From assembly GCA_022818135.1 (NCBI GenBank), contig JAFMSR010000003.1:28507547-28571546 (forward strand): a stretch of DNA of 64,000 nt. Reading direction: 5' to 3'. The position numbers and the translations under genes were made by a program. The notes under the pieces were generated by a model. It searched no databases, was not told the DNA's origin, and saw nothing but the letters and a program-made list of their open reading frames with translations. This stretch comes from Saxidomus purpurata (lineage: Eukaryota; Mollusca; Bivalvia; Venerida; Veneridae). This document shows positions 51,480 to 64,000 of this stretch, in pieces (position 1 is the stretch's first letter; the number at the start of each line of letters is the position of its first letter).

Positions 51480-52625
51480 AAAATACACGAATGTTAGGTA
51501 TTTCAAAATGAATGAATTACAGTATATTATTGTATATTATTGTAAATAATCATAGTAATCAACAAATAATTTCATTCAACCTGTCTATTGAAACACTGTT
51601 GAAAAGGTGTTTTAAGACGAAACTATTTTGCTACTAGCTTACTAACAAAATCTTCGGTGCATTTTAAAAGTCTATTTTGCATGTTCAACTACATATATAA
51701 ACAAATGCACACCACGGTGCTTCCTTGAATATGGCAGTTAAAGGGTATATTTAACAATCATCGCTTAATAAAAACTGGCTCTTTTCTACCATAAATTCAA
51801 TAGTTAAATAACAATCATCTTTAAACTCGCAACTGCGTAGTATCTTCGTGACTTCGCTACTTTCGATTTTGGAGTGAAAACATATCGTAACCGCGTAGTT
51901 AACCAGAACGACATTCCGTCTGTTATCAGAACCTACATTTTCATTAAATAACCGATGAAATGACGTTTATGAATGCAGTGTAGGTAAAGTATTGCCAGTA
52001 TAAATGGTATGAGGTTTGTCACTTTCAGCGCGTTTTGATCGGCTGCTTATTAAAGTAGTGCATGTCTAAACTGCGTAGTAAGAAACAGACCACTTAAGTG
52101 CCATAATGCTGTATCTGTCGAACGTTTAAGAACATACTGTCAACCTATGCACATTAACTTAGAAAAATTGACTAAATTCTTTTTTATGATAAAATGTCGC
52201 ATATTTTTCTTATCTTTGAAACAATATAAATCTTTGCATTACTTATGTTACTTTCCATAGATATGAGATGGATTATATAGAATCGATGGGTAGTTCGGTT
52301 TTAAAAGTAGAAACTGCTCTTCTCAGAAACCGGGTAAATAAATGTTAGGATTTGAAAATCCTGACATTTAAAACTAGGTAACTTCTTTAGTTGATAATTT
52401 AAAAGCAGTCTTTCAGGTATATCAATCACATTTAGTGATAGGTCTAGTTCCTATACCTACAAACTCGATATAAACCACCAAGTAAAGCAAATAAGCAGTA
52501 GAGCAGGAACGGCGAAACTATATGCGAGAAATATTCTGTTATTCTACTGAACACATGAAAATGCAGACACGGAGATAAAAAAAATCAACGTTCAGTACAC
52601 TATTTTTACCCTCATACATTTTTAA
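51480..52625. other. No gene recognised
   Basis: No coding region or repeat supported. Short chance frames only. Confidence 0.5.
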
Positions 52626-52681
52626 AACAAGAGGACCATGATGGCCCTATATCGTTCACCTGATTACCAGTGCACTTACCT

Positions 52682-52826
52682 TGTTGCTAAAGGGAGTCAG
52701 TAGTTGCTAGGGAAGTCACTGGTTGCTAAGGAAGTCACTTGTTCCGAAGGGAAGTCACTGGTTGCTAGATGAAGTCACTGGTTGCTAAGGAAATGACCAG
52801 TTTCTAAGGAAGTCAGTGGTTGCTTG
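52682..52826. repeat. ~20-bp minisatellite
   Basis: About seven imperfect copies of gaagtcactggttgctaagg. It sits just inside the start of a repeat D-type segment (aagaggaccatgatggccct at 52630). Confidence 0.9.
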
Positions 52827-53375
52827 TTAGTCATTGCTGATGTTATAGGAGCTCAATGGAAGCTATGTTTCTCCTATACATGCCGGCCGGTTCCGCCGCT
52901 TCTCCCGTCTATACCGTGGGAAAATAGACTGGCAAAACTCGTATACATGAATATTCAGACTATTTTTCATCCAATGAAATCGTGCTTACAAAAAAAGAGC
53001 ACCTCCACAATGAAGAGTATCCTCAAAAAAACCGCCAGGCAGAACGTTGAAAAAAAGATGATTTGTTTTGTCCCGTTGAGGGACGATCATATAGATCTGC
53101 AACCGAGACGGTGATTGCACAAAATCTGTTTAAAACTACATCGCTGACAAGCATTGAGGCTGCCATTTTAATGTTTCCCAAACGCGGTTTGAGGCCGCGA
53201 TTTCATTGGATAGTTAATCTTGAGAAAAATATCAAGAAACCAATCGAAAGGCTTGAATTTACCTCATTAATTATTCATGAGTACGAGATTTCTTCAGTCA
53301 ATTTGCCCAGGGTATTCAATTGGGTAATGAATAGCCTGGGTTACCGAGGATGCTATACATGTAACTATATATAAA

Positions 53376-53680
53376 GCTGGGTCAATTTTGACCCAGGGAT
53401 CATGATTTGAACAATCTTGGAAGAGGTTTACTAGGCAAATTGCTACATGCCAAATATCCAAGCCTTGAAGTGTCTGAGAAGATTTCAAACGTTTTTATAT
53501 TTGTTTCCATAGCAACAAGAGTTCTCCATGGAATGGAAATCTTTAACAATTTTGGTAGAGCTTAGTGCAAGCAACATCTCTGCCAAGTTTCATCAATATA
53601 GGCCCAAGCAAAATGTTGATGTACGACGGATGGACAACGGTATAGGCTGAACCTGGCATGAAGTGCCAGGTAGTCTAAAA
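53376..53680 (+). repeat. Repeat D, 3' part
   Basis: Words gggtcaattttgacccaggg, gcaacaagagttctccatgg, atgtacgacggatgg and ggcatgaagtgccaggtagt place this in the same family as 55.7-56.4 kb. Confidence 0.75.
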
Positions 53681-54965
53681 ACTATGATGAATTCAGATTC
53701 AATTTTAGTTTGGCATGCTGTAAAACACATAATACTGGCAGTTACCAACATTACCGATAGGTGAGCGGTGTCCCCAGATTCACCCTATTACCACTTGTGC
53801 ATCATGCTGCTAAAGCTGTGATGTGCATGCGATATTCGTTTCTTGTTTTTCTTTATTAGCGAAAGCGTTTCCAAATCCATAATTTGATCTGAGTTGGCTA
53901 AATTTCTTATATGTGCAAGTTTGCACAAACTTGGATGAGATATTACTATCATACAAACATGTTTGGGAAGACAATAAATGAAGGTGCCATAGTGTTAAAA
54001 TACATTGTAGTTCTATATGGCTATTGGAATGAGCCTATAACCTTTCACCTAAAGGTAAGCTTGGGCCTAGGATCTTGACCAAGATCTTGCAATAACTCTG
54101 GAAGATACTGGTCATATTCAGCCAATAATCCATAACCACATTCACAAGTCCTTTTTTTGTTTGTTTGATTTAGAAATATGGATGCTATAGTGTACACAAA
54201 CTTATTGTGGACCATCCTAATAGCTCAGCTTGAGCATTAAGTCTGCATTGTGTGCTCATGTGATCTAACCATGGGAAACAATGAAATAAAAACAAGCCAA
54301 CAACATTTTCTACTTTATGTATACTGTTAACATACTCACCAATATAACTAAGCAAATAAACATAGCATGTAACGGTTTTGGCATAATATCTGCATACTTT
54401 GATTGTAATCTAAGCAAAAGCTGTAATAAAAATGTATTTTTTTTAATTAAGGAACATTATGCTGACCCATTGTATATCTCACCTAAGGCAACCTAGAGTA
54501 TCTACTGCAGCCAGCAGCTGTACCTGCAAAATTCATATTAAGTTGAAAGACCTGATTGAAAAAAATATCTGTGCATGAAAACTTAGACTACATTGTAATA
54601 TGTTCACACTACATTTTCTTGATTTGACATTGTGGCCTCTAAGTTTCTGACATTATGTCACCCTGTTTCACTTGACCTAGAGCTTATCCAAAGAAAGATT
54701 AGAGAGTCTGACAAATGTTTGAGATATTTCTTTATAAATGTGTCTTCTAGCTTCCAAGTTGTCTACATTTCCTTGACCAGTTTTACCCTATTAATCAAGT
54801 TTTGTCGTATTTAACCAAGACTTCTTGAAGACAACTTTCCTTACCCATCTCCATGATAATCAGATACCATGTTAAAGCATGTAGCATCAATCATGTTCAC
54901 AAGTGCTTTCCTTCAGTTTAAATGACCTCATATAACTTATGTTCAAACTTGAGCAAGATATGATA

Positions 54966-55590
54966 GCAAGAGGACCAAAATGGCCCTATATTGCTCACAT
55001 GTATATCAATTGCCAATAATACATGGGGTCATGATTTTAACATAATTCGTAGAGGTCCACTAGTGGTCCATTACAAATATCTGAGCTCTGCCTATGGGCC
55101 TTGTTTTTTTAAGTTTCCCCTATATAAGCCTATGTGATATCAAGTGACCCCCCTCCCGGGAAGGATTAATTTTCACCTGGGGCTCATAGTTTGAACAATC
55201 TTGGTAATGGTCCACAAGGCAATGCTACATGCTAAATATCTACGTTCTAGGCCTGGTGGTTTCAGAGAAGAAGACTTTTAAAGTTTTTCCTAAATAAAAT
55301 CAAGTGACTAGATCAGTTTTGACACAGGGGTCATGATTTGTTCAAACATGGTAGAGGTCCACTAGACAATGCTACATGCAAAATATCTCAGCTGTAAGCC
55401 CTGTTGAGAAGATTTTTAAAGTTTTTCCAATATAAGCCTATGTAAAACCAAGTGACCCCCCACAGGGTCAATTTTGACACGGGGCTCATAATTTGAACAA
55501 TCAAATGTTGACGGACGATGGACAGATGGACAACAGATAATCATTCATTGTAAAGGATGACCCTGGCATAGCCAGGTGAGCTAAAAACTA
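54966..55590 (+). repeat. Repeat D, copy with long body
   Basis: Opens agaggaccaaaatggcccta + tattgctcac and closes atagccaggtgagctaaaaa. The body has several gtccactag(a)caatgctac and gaccccccacagggtc units, so it is itself internally repetitive (~150 bp). Confidence 0.82.
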
Positions 55591-55724
55591 TTACTTTCCA
55601 CAATCACTGAGTATGAAATGTGTCCTCTAGCAATGTTTTACCTGGTTTTCCTTTGATTTGACCTAATGATCAAGTATTTGACCCAATATGACCAAAATTC
55701 AAACATGACCAGCAATTATTAAAA

Positions 55725-56375
55725 ACAAGAGGGCCAAGATGGCCCTACATCGCTCACCTTGGTACAAGTCCACTTGCCTGGTGGAAGATCACTAGACAAT
55801 GTTAAATACCAAATAGGTTTTCCTATATAAGCCTTTGTAAAACAAGTGACCCCCCCCCCCCGCCCCCGGCAAGGTCAATTTTGACCCCAGGGGTATAATT
55901 TGAACAAAATTTTAAGAGGTCTACTAGGCAATGCTACATGCCAAATATCTAAGTTCTAGGCCTTGTGGTTTCAGAGAAGAAGATTTTTAAAAGTTTTTAC
56001 TATATAAGTCTATGCAAAACTATGTGACCACCTGTGCAGGGTCAATTTTGACATGGGGATCATAATTTGAACACTCTTGGTAGAGGTCCACTAGTCAATG
56101 CTACATGCCAGATATCTAAGCTCTAGGCCTTGTGGTTTCAGAGAAGAAGATTTTTAAAGTTTTTCCTATTTGTTGCCATAGCAACCAGAGTTCTGCATGG
56201 AATGGAATTCTTTTTGTCTTTTTGGTAGAGTTTCATGCAAGGAATATTCCTGCATAGTTTTATCAACATTGGCCTAGTGGTTTCAGAGGAGATGTCATTA
56301 GAATCAAAATGTTGACGGACGACGGACAATCATCAATTAGAAAAGCTCACCCTGGCGAAGCCAGATGAGCTAATA
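55725..56375 (+). repeat. Repeat D, copy
   Basis: Opens aagagggccaagatggccct + acatcgctcacc and ends ctggcgaagccagatgagct. The gctcacc at the start and ggtgagc-like end form an inverted terminal pair. Contains gttgacggacgacggac. Confidence 0.82.
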
Positions 56376-56547
56376 ACATGTTTACTGATTTTGTGATGAA
56401 TGGGTATAGTATGTGACTTCTTGTGTCTTTCTAAGTTTTTATGTAGAAACAGACAGACAAATGATGGACATCAAGCAATCACAATATCTCACTTTGTGCT
56501 CAGGTGAGTTGAAAACTCAAAACAACTATATTCTAAGTAAAAATAAC

Positions 56548-57770
56548 TACAGCTATCACTAAATGTGATTAATACCCCAAAAGACTGCTTTATAAACTGA
56601 GGAAGTTCGTAGTAACTGAATACCTTGCAAAAAAAACCTAAAATAGAGATATTGTTCTTGGCAATAACTCTGTAATTAGTCAAGATAGAGTTATGGTTCT
56701 TGTACACTGCACTTCCTCTCATTGTGCTGGACCATTGTATGAAGTTGTATTGCATTCCAACCAGTAGTTTTCAAGTTATGCTCTGCGACAAGGAAAAGTA
56801 AAAATGGGCAATAACTCTGTAAATACTCAAGATAGAGTTATGGTTCCTGTACACTGCACTTCCTCTCATTGTGCTAGACCATTGTATGAAGTTGTATTGA
56901 ATTCCAACCTGTAGTTTTCTAGTAATGCTCCGGACAAGGAAAAGTAACAAAGGGCATTAACTCTGTAATGAGTCAAGAAAGAGTTATGGTTCCTGTGCAC
57001 TGCACTTCCTCTCAATGTACTTGACCATTGTATGAAGTTGTATTGAATTGCAACCAGTAGTTTTCAAGTTATGCTCCGGAGAAGGAAAAGTAACAAAGGG
57101 TAATAACTCTGTAAATACTCAAGATACAGTTATGGTTCTTATACACTGCACTTCTTCTGATTGTGCTAGACCATTTTATGAATTTGTATTGAATTCCAAC
57201 CAGTAGTTTTCAAGTAATGCTCCGGACAAGGAAAAGTAACAAAGGGCAATAACTCTGTAATGAGTCAAGAAAGAGTTATGGTTCCTGTGCACTGCACTTC
57301 CCCTCAATGTACTTGACCATTGTATGAAGTTGTATTGAATTGCAACCAGTAGTTTTCAAGTTATGCTCCGGACAAGGAAATGTAACAAAGGGCAATAACT
57401 CTGTAATTACTATAGATAGAGTTCTTGTGCACTGCACTTCCTCTTATTGTGCTTGATCATTGTATGAAGTTGTTTTGAATTCAAACCAGTAGTTTTCAAG
57501 TTATGCTCCGGACAAGGAAAAGTAACAAAGGGCAATAACTCTGTAATGAGTCAAGATGGAGTTATGGTTCTTGTGCACTGCACTTCCTCTCAATGTGCTT
57601 GACCATTGTATGAAGTTGTATTGAATTGCAACCAGTAGTTTTCAAGTTATGCTCCGGCAAGGAAAATGCAACAGACAGCCTGACCGACCAACCGTCCGAC
57701 CGACCAACCAACCACCGGGTGACTCCTATATACCCCCCCAAACTTCGTTTCCGGGGTATAACAATCTAAT
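56548..57770 (+). mobile_element. Pearl-like element with ~145-bp tandem core
   Basis: Starts ctatcactaaatgtgattaa + taccccaa and ends in a ccgaccgaccaac run and the hairpin ccccccaaacttcgtttccg. The word gcaataactctgtaa recurs at 56661, 56818, 56953, 57100, 57246, 57392 and 57532 (seven units, 135-157 bp). The start resembles that of 37753 although the cores differ, as if end modules are shared. Confidence 0.85.
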
Positions 57771-58038
57771 GTCTTCCCATCTTACAGCCATATTGACTGG
57801 TACAAGTAAACAATATATTCTAACTCTGGTTATAATCTGCTTGGAGACTCTGAAATAACTAAATCAAGGCCATAATTATGACCTTTGACCTGTTTACATC
57901 AAAATTAATATAAGAATCCACTACTTGCTACATGCAACCTAGGACAATAAATTTCTATATCTAAAGTCTTATCCCAATATAGTTGATATTGGTCCCAATA
58001 CAAAACATCTTACAATCTGTACGATTAACATACTGACC

Positions 58039-58488
58039 TTAAAGTGACATTATGTGCATCTTACTGCACATGTGTATTTTTGGTGACAGTTTTATAAAAG
58101 TAATTTTAGGTTGCTGTGCATTCAAATGTGTTAAACTAATGATACTGCCACATTAGTATTTGAAGTTGGTGCTTTAGAAATAAAAAAATTGGACTAATAA
58201 AATAATAGTTCCTTTCTTCGCAGTGATCTCCCTTGTTGGTAGAGATTTATTTCGGCAGTGGAAGGGAAGCAACTCCTGCATGCAGCTGTTTTTTGTTTTG
58301 TTTTTTTCAAATATACTCTCCCAGTCAAAATAGGAAAAGTAATACTTGGAAAGTTATTATTTAGTACTGGTAGCAGGAAGAGTTTGGTGTATTGGGTTAA
58401 AAGCTATAATTATTTCCTCTACCCTTTTTACACACACCTATTTTAGCTGGATTTTTACTTGAAAAAAATGTGCATAATTCCACTTTAA
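58039..58488 (+). mobile_element. TTAA-flanked MITE, copy 2
   Basis: Opens TTAAAGTGACATTATGTGCA and ends ATAATTCCACTTTAA, with internal gcagtggaagggaagcaact and ctgcatgcagctg. The reverse-orientation partner of 49742-50209. Confidence 0.85.
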
Positions 58489-58489
58489 A

Positions 58490-60000
58490 CTATCAGAGGT
58501 CACCTTTTGACCTCAAACAACTAAAACTTGGAGATCTTGCTCCCATGCAAGTGACAGTTCTCAGTAGCAGAAAAAAGATTTAATGTCAAATGTTCAATAT
58601 TCATAACTTGTACCCAAAAATAAGAAAATATTAAAATCTTTTACGAAAATATAAGTTTGCCTTTCATAACATGTGTATGTTTTATAAGTAGAGCAAATAT
58701 TCCACAACAAAAACTATTTTACATTAATATGTAACCAGCTGTTAATTTGACCAACACTTACGAATTTAGAACTATTGAACCATAAAGAAACTGAGCACAA
58801 TTTACTAAAAGAAGCTCTACTTTAAGCCTGTTACAGGTTTTCGATATATAAAACACTAAAAGCTGTAAAATGTAAGTTCGGTTAAAAAAAATTTAAAATC
58901 ATATATTTTCTTTGAGCACTACTTGGATGGGTAACATATAATATTGTGAGACAAAAGTCATAAAAAAACATCAAATGAAAAATCTTGACAAACTCCTGAA
59001 TGATTTTATTTTGTTACATCAGGGATGATGTCAAAAATTTCTGACTTTTGAAAATTCCAAATTGCTGGACATACTGTACTTTATTTTTTTATATACTATC
59101 ATTTTCCTTTCAGGACCAAATTCAAAATAAAATGAGTATACATTTGTAGCTTAAATATCTACCTTAATTCTTGCACTGACATAATATATATACATGTAAC
59201 AAAAACTAATGTATTTAATACATTTTAAACATCAAAATTGAACACCAAGGCAAAAAGCAAATACTTAAATATATCACAGTTTTTAAACTAAAAACAAAAA
59301 AGCCTAAACAGCCATTACCGTAAGTCACTAATCTGAATGCCATCAGTGGAAACTACCTCTTACATTAATTTATGCTAACACAAACCCAATCATACTACCT
59401 GTGAAAACTAGCATCAAAACTATTATGCAGCAGTTATAATCCAAATAACAAAAATGCAAAGTGATCAAAATTTAGTTTTACAGCCTTTCAGAGATTTTTA
59501 TTTCAAAGCTGGAGATGATGATGAAGATGATGATGATAATGTTGATGATGAATAAGTAAAAATAATTTGCACAAAAGTGACTGATTATCTGCTTACAGCA
59601 CAATCTGTTTTTGCATAGACTTTTCAGAGACTCCATTCATGATAGAGGGATAAGAGTCATTGACTTGGCAGAGACTTCCATCATGGTAAAAGGGGTTACA
59701 GTCATTGCATTGGTTTAACCACTAACATGGCATATTTTACCAATTAAAAGCCAGATCTGACAAAATATTTCCTTAACAACGAATATAATTGGTATGGCTA
59801 AGCTAGAAAAACAACGGTATTCATTACTAGCAAGTTTCTCAAAATAGGCTAAACTTGAGCAAGAGTGGTTTTCGGAAAAAAATCCTTTCCAGTAATTTTT
59901 TTTGTTCAATATACCACAAACAATAAATTGCAGAATACAATATGCTTTTCATGTTACAGTTTTCATAAATAAATAACTAGCTGAAAATCTTACCAAAATT
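58490..60000. other. No gene recognised; one GAT tract
   Basis: A (gat)n-like tract lies at 59511-59555 (gatgatgatgaagatgatga). The rest shows no supported feature. Confidence 0.5.
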
Positions 60001-60204
60001 TAAACAATTTCCGTCTTTTATTCAAGGCGCTGCCGGGAAAAGTACGCTAAAAAAGAAAATTTCAATTCAAGAAAACAATGTCATTACGTCAGGGCATGTA
60101 AGATAGTGACAAGTTTTCTAACAAAAGAAACAATTAAAAAGGTGTTTTGCTTACTTTTAGTAGAAAATATCACCCCGTGACTAACGGGTGGGCTCTTTGG
60201 TATA

Positions 60205-60310
60205 CCAATATTTTTAACTCGCATCTAATCAGCGACTCCGTAGTGTGTAGGTTAGCCGCTGCAAATTTTTTTAAGCGCAAAGATCCGAGTTCAAAACCGG
60301 CTCGGGAAAT
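60205..60310 (+). repeat. Possible tRNA-like SINE head
   Basis: gcgactccgtagtgtgtagg and the box B-like ccgagttcaaaacc are spaced like a class II tRNA with a long arm. Both boxes are weak and no clear tail follows. Confidence 0.35.
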
Positions 60311-60603
60311 ATTTTTTCACCTTTATTTTTAGCTCTTACACAAAGAAAAAATCTTGATGCTGACAAATTGAATATATATTGATTTTACCAAAAAATTAAA
60401 ATTTACTAAGAATTTGGAGTGCAGTCGCTTTAAAAATCATTCAGCTGTAAAAAAGCTGCTGAATAAGATCCTATGAATAGAACAGGTATTGCAAAATCTG
60501 TACTTCCTCCATATTTGCCAGCATCCCCACTACTAAAATGACATGAAATTCTATCTCAGAATATTGAATATAGATTCTATGCACATATTAGATGATAAGA
60601 CAA

Positions 60604-61264
60604 TAGGGCCAAGATGGCCCTATATCGCTCACATGTATATCAATTGCCAATAATACAAGGGGTCATAATTTTAAACATAATTCGAACAGATCCACAACAC
60701 AATGCTTAGTTACAATCCACATATTTAAGTACTGTCTGTGGGCCTTGTGTTTTTTTAAGTTTTCTTTATATATGCCTAAGCAAAATCAAGTGACCCCCCT
60801 CCCCTCCCCCCTCTCTCGGAAAAAGGTTAACTTTAACCTCGGGGTCATGATTTGAACAATCTAAACAAGTTTTCCCTATATAAGCTTATGTAAAACTAAG
60901 TGACCCCCCCCCCCAGTGGGGTCAGTTTTGACCTGAGGCTCATAGATTGAACAACCTTGGTAGAGGTCCACTAGACAATGCTACATGCTAAATATTAAAT
61001 ATCTAAGCTCTAGGCCTTGTGGTTTCAGTGAAGAAGATTTTTAGAGTTTTTCCTATTTTTTGCCCTAGCTGAACCAGAGTTCTGCATGGAATGGATTTTT
61101 TTTAACAATTTTCGTAGAGAATTATGCAAGGAACGTCTCTGCATAGTTTTATCAGCATTGGCCCTGTGGTTTTAGAGGAGATGCCGTTTGAGTCAAAATG
61201 TTGACGGACGACGGACAGTCATCCATTACAACAGTTCACCTTGGCAAAGCCAGGTGAGCTAAAA
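60604..61264 (+). repeat. Repeat D, copy
   Basis: Opens agggccaagatggccctata + tcgctcac and ends ttggcaaagccaggtgagct. Contains gttgacggacgacggacag and several gtccactagacaatgctaca units. Confidence 0.83.
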
Positions 61265-61269
61265 AGATA

Positions 61270-62535
61270 TACAACATTTACTTTCACTATGACAAAAAAC
61301 ACTTTCCATAAGGACTAGATACATGACGTAGTTTGTAGGTCTTTAGAAACATCTGTATAGTGCATTGAAGGATTATTTTATACTGCCCAAAAGAACAGAG
61401 TGCCCTTACCCTTAAAAATTGAAAATCTTGAAAATTGAAATTGTTCTTATAGAAGAATGTAACACCTTTACATAATAAAAATGTTCTTTCATTATGCTTG
61501 ATGTTCCTCAAAGGATTTTAAATGGTTTCTTTATCTTTTAATAATTTTGTAGGTTACAATAAAAGGGCAACAAGGAAGGGGGTGGGGGGAAGTGCAGCAA
61601 GGGGAAGGACAGGAGGGCAGGGTGCAGCACCCTGCTAAAATCAGAAAAATCCCTAGTATTGTATCAAGTTGATAATTCATTCAATGTTACAAGTATCTGG
61701 TGGCAAGTTAAACTGGTAGTATCACTGATGTCCATTTGTTCCCCAGCAATACCATTTGAACACAAGAAATTTCTTCTTTTTACGTTTATAAAATATGCAT
61801 AATAACACATTTTTAAATATCCAAAGGCTGTAACTCTTGGAAAATGTAAAGATCAGTTACAGCATTCATTTGAGTGAATTATTACACTGAATCTGAATGA
61901 AAGTGACAATTCACTTGACCTTTTGGAAAGGGGCTGTTACTGAATTGTTGTAACTTGTAGCCCGATTTATTTGCTGTTTTTCATGTATGCATATGTTGAA
62001 AGTACTTATGTATAAAAAGATGCAATTAAATATTACTACACTAAAATATTATATCACTGATTGTAGAGTATGCCAAATTTTATGGAAATATTACAAGAGA
62101 TGATAAAGGCAATTGGGGCATGGTGTGACAAGAGCTCCATTCACAGCATCTACAGCTCTCCCTCAATTCTGTGACAGACAGCTTTGATAATGTTTATGAA
62201 TTCCTGATATACAATAATGCCAGTGTATTAGTTACTTTATTATAGACTGAACACATTATCTGGATTAAAGGCATGCTTTTATTGATGCCAAGTGCAATTT
62301 TTAAAAAAAATATGAAATTGAGCAAACATAAAAAGAATAAACTAACAGCTGTTTAAAGTACATGTAATTTAGTTGCACCTGAGTAAATGCTCACCTGCTA
62401 TAAGCAGACACTTAACTCAGGCAAACAGACCTTTTATATATATCCCAACTAGCCACTTTTAAAAACAAGCACCCCCTGCTTAGAGTAGCCATTCTTGTTC
62501 AATCCCAGACTAGCTGCTTCACACAAGTTTGACAA
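61270..62535. other. No gene recognised
   Basis: A G-rich patch at 61575-61620 (gggggtggggggaagtgc) is the only notable composition. No coding support. Confidence 0.5.
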
Positions 62536-62538
62536 CCA

Positions 62539-62901
62539 TTAAAGCTGCTCGCTCTCAATTGACGTTGAAAAAAATAAATTTTCAAAAATGACATACTTAT
62601 ACATAAATATAAAACTAAAGGCTAGCATCAACGATAGAAGTAAAAATCTTGGTAGGAATTTGCAAAAACCGATTGAAAATGCTGGTTTTACGGCACTGCT
62701 ACACTTTTATGTTTATATTGGAATTTCAAAATGGTTTGCGACGCTTTATTATTTGGTCGCGTATTATATCAAATACAGATATACACGACAGGAATTTATA
62801 CTGGAACCTTTTTATATGACTATATGTTCTAAAATATGTTATTTTCATACAATTTGAAGAGCTTTATTATTTTACCAAAATCTGAGAGCGAGCAGCTTTA
62901 A
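62539..62901. mobile_element. TTAA-flanked MITE with a small open frame
   Basis: Ends TTAAAGCTGCTCGCTCTCA and its reverse complement TGAGAGCGAGCAGCTTTAA. The body carries an 89-codon frame (62588-62857) without a recognised domain. TTAA at both ends suggests the duplicated target. Confidence 0.75.
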
Positions 62902-62909
62902 CACTGTTA

Positions 62910-64000
62910 ATAAGAAAAACAAAAGCAGATATTTAGCAGTACAATAATGATAATTATATAAAAAAGCAAACGCATTCTTAGCATTATCAAATCTTTAGTC
63001 CTCTTTGACACGATAGTCTTCTTTAGTATATCTGTACTCACAAAAATGTTAGCCTGGACTAATCAATCGAAAGCACAGCTGGTGCAGAATGAATGCTGCA
63101 TGCAGACACTAGCATGTGCTATAAGCTAAATATATAACTAATTGAAATTCTCAACAGCCTACTTTTTGGTAAAACTCTGTTATAGACAATGTTACAAAAA
63201 AAATGTCATTTTAATAAAATAATACACTGCCTACAGTATTTTGGTTTGTATAATCATATTAATTTCTTTGTCCCAATTCAATTTTACCTAAGAAATGAGA
63301 AATAAACTGGTGAAATTAAAGTCAGTTCACAATTTTATGAATATGCTATTTAATTTGGTTATAAAATACTTCCATTATAAAAAAAAGAAGCAAGGTACAA
63401 TTCAGTACTTCATTTTTACCTTTCCTGGTACATTTGTAATTTTGTTTACAGAGGTTGAAAACAACAACATATAACAGAATAGTACGACTAAAACTAACAA
63501 CAAAATTATACTATTGAAACTTATTTCCAATATTGCTTAGAATACAAATTTCAGCTAGTAAGAAAATTAGATTTTGTTCATAGCTTTTTTGTTTTGCTTG
63601 GCTAAGGCACGCAATGATGTTTCTTTATCTATTAACTAAATTTATTATCTATTTATTCCATTTAGCTCAGAACACAAAGGGAAACTAATCTGGGAGTGAA
63701 AAAGTATTTCTGTAATGTATTTATCTCCCTTTCTATTGTTTAATTCCAGGGATATGCATTATACAATCGAGATACAAGCTAGCACTATTATGGCATTGAT
63801 ACAGACTTGACAAATGTCTAGCATTTTCAGTATACAGAAATATCTGTGTTGTGTATGGCATATATATATGAACATGGCAGAATAAACTGATTGTGTATTT
63901 CCATTTCCCTTTAGTTTCTCCTGTGTCTGCGATCTGCTACCATCCACTGCCTCAGGACCCCTGCCAACTGATCCTCCTGTCTCCATCTAGCACTAATCTA
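62910..64000. other. No gene recognised
   Basis: AT-rich sequence to the window end. No supported feature. Confidence 0.5.

Noticed and set aside
53063..53374. 104-codon plus-strand frame
   Set aside because: No domain; it overlaps repeat D-type DNA at its 3' end and has no splice or start context.

Overview
This window is AT-rich, intron-containing animal DNA, most likely from a bivalve mollusc. The support for that is the abundance of tandem-core dispersed repeats of the bivalve 'pearl' type (units of about 170, 146 and 145 bp rich in tgaccttgacc-like words), tRNA-derived SINEs of molluscan style, a bivalve-type MITE near 51.4 kb, and a MAM/sushi adhesion-type gene. No species call is possible from the sequence alone, and no prokaryotic features are present.

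The only host gene I can support lies on the minus strand from about 32.6 kb down to 4.5 kb and runs off both ends of what I can see. Three exons encode one MAM domain (32556-32413, 31915-31662, 29767-29668). They are followed by one divergent CCP/sushi exon (29374-29207) and then six nearly identical 171-bp CCP exons (ending at 27620, 25671, 24372, 23615, 9060 and 4515). All CCP exons are phase 1-1, so any number can be joined in frame. The six lie in tandemly duplicated exon-plus-intron units.

The intron between the 9.1 kb and 23.7 kb CCP exons has been enlarged by nested mobile DNA. A 13.56-kb terminal-inverted-repeat element (9512-23067, ATTT target duplication) contains a 39-bp minisatellite (10.3-11.6 kb), a duplicated 879-bp unit with a 130-bp palindrome (11.8-13.5 kb) and a complete PIF/Harbinger transposon (14319-22372, 26-bp perfect TIRs, CAT target duplication). 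The Harbinger has both partner genes: a HARBI1-like DDE transposase in five exons (minus) and a Myb/SANT-like protein in about four exons (plus), with no internal stop that I can find. Its introns hold a SINE and other repeats, and the transposase C-terminus reads into a repeat.

The neighbouring intron (6.2-8.7 kb) carries a decayed Penelope-like element with an inverted copy of its own 3' part, and four hammerhead-ribozyme-like motifs, one in a 162-bp perfect palindrome.

From 33 kb to the right end I see no convincing host exon. The region holds a tandem-core element (37.75-38.59 kb), LINE remnants with reverse-transcriptase motifs (43.65-46.55 kb), a hAT transposon remnant inserted into a MITE (47.5-49.7 kb), two oppositely oriented TTAA-flanked MITEs (49.7 and 58.0 kb), several copies of one ~650-bp repeat (53-61 kb), a 145-bp tandem-core element (56.5-57.8 kb) and a TTAA MITE (62.5 kb). 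Most short open frames here look like chance.
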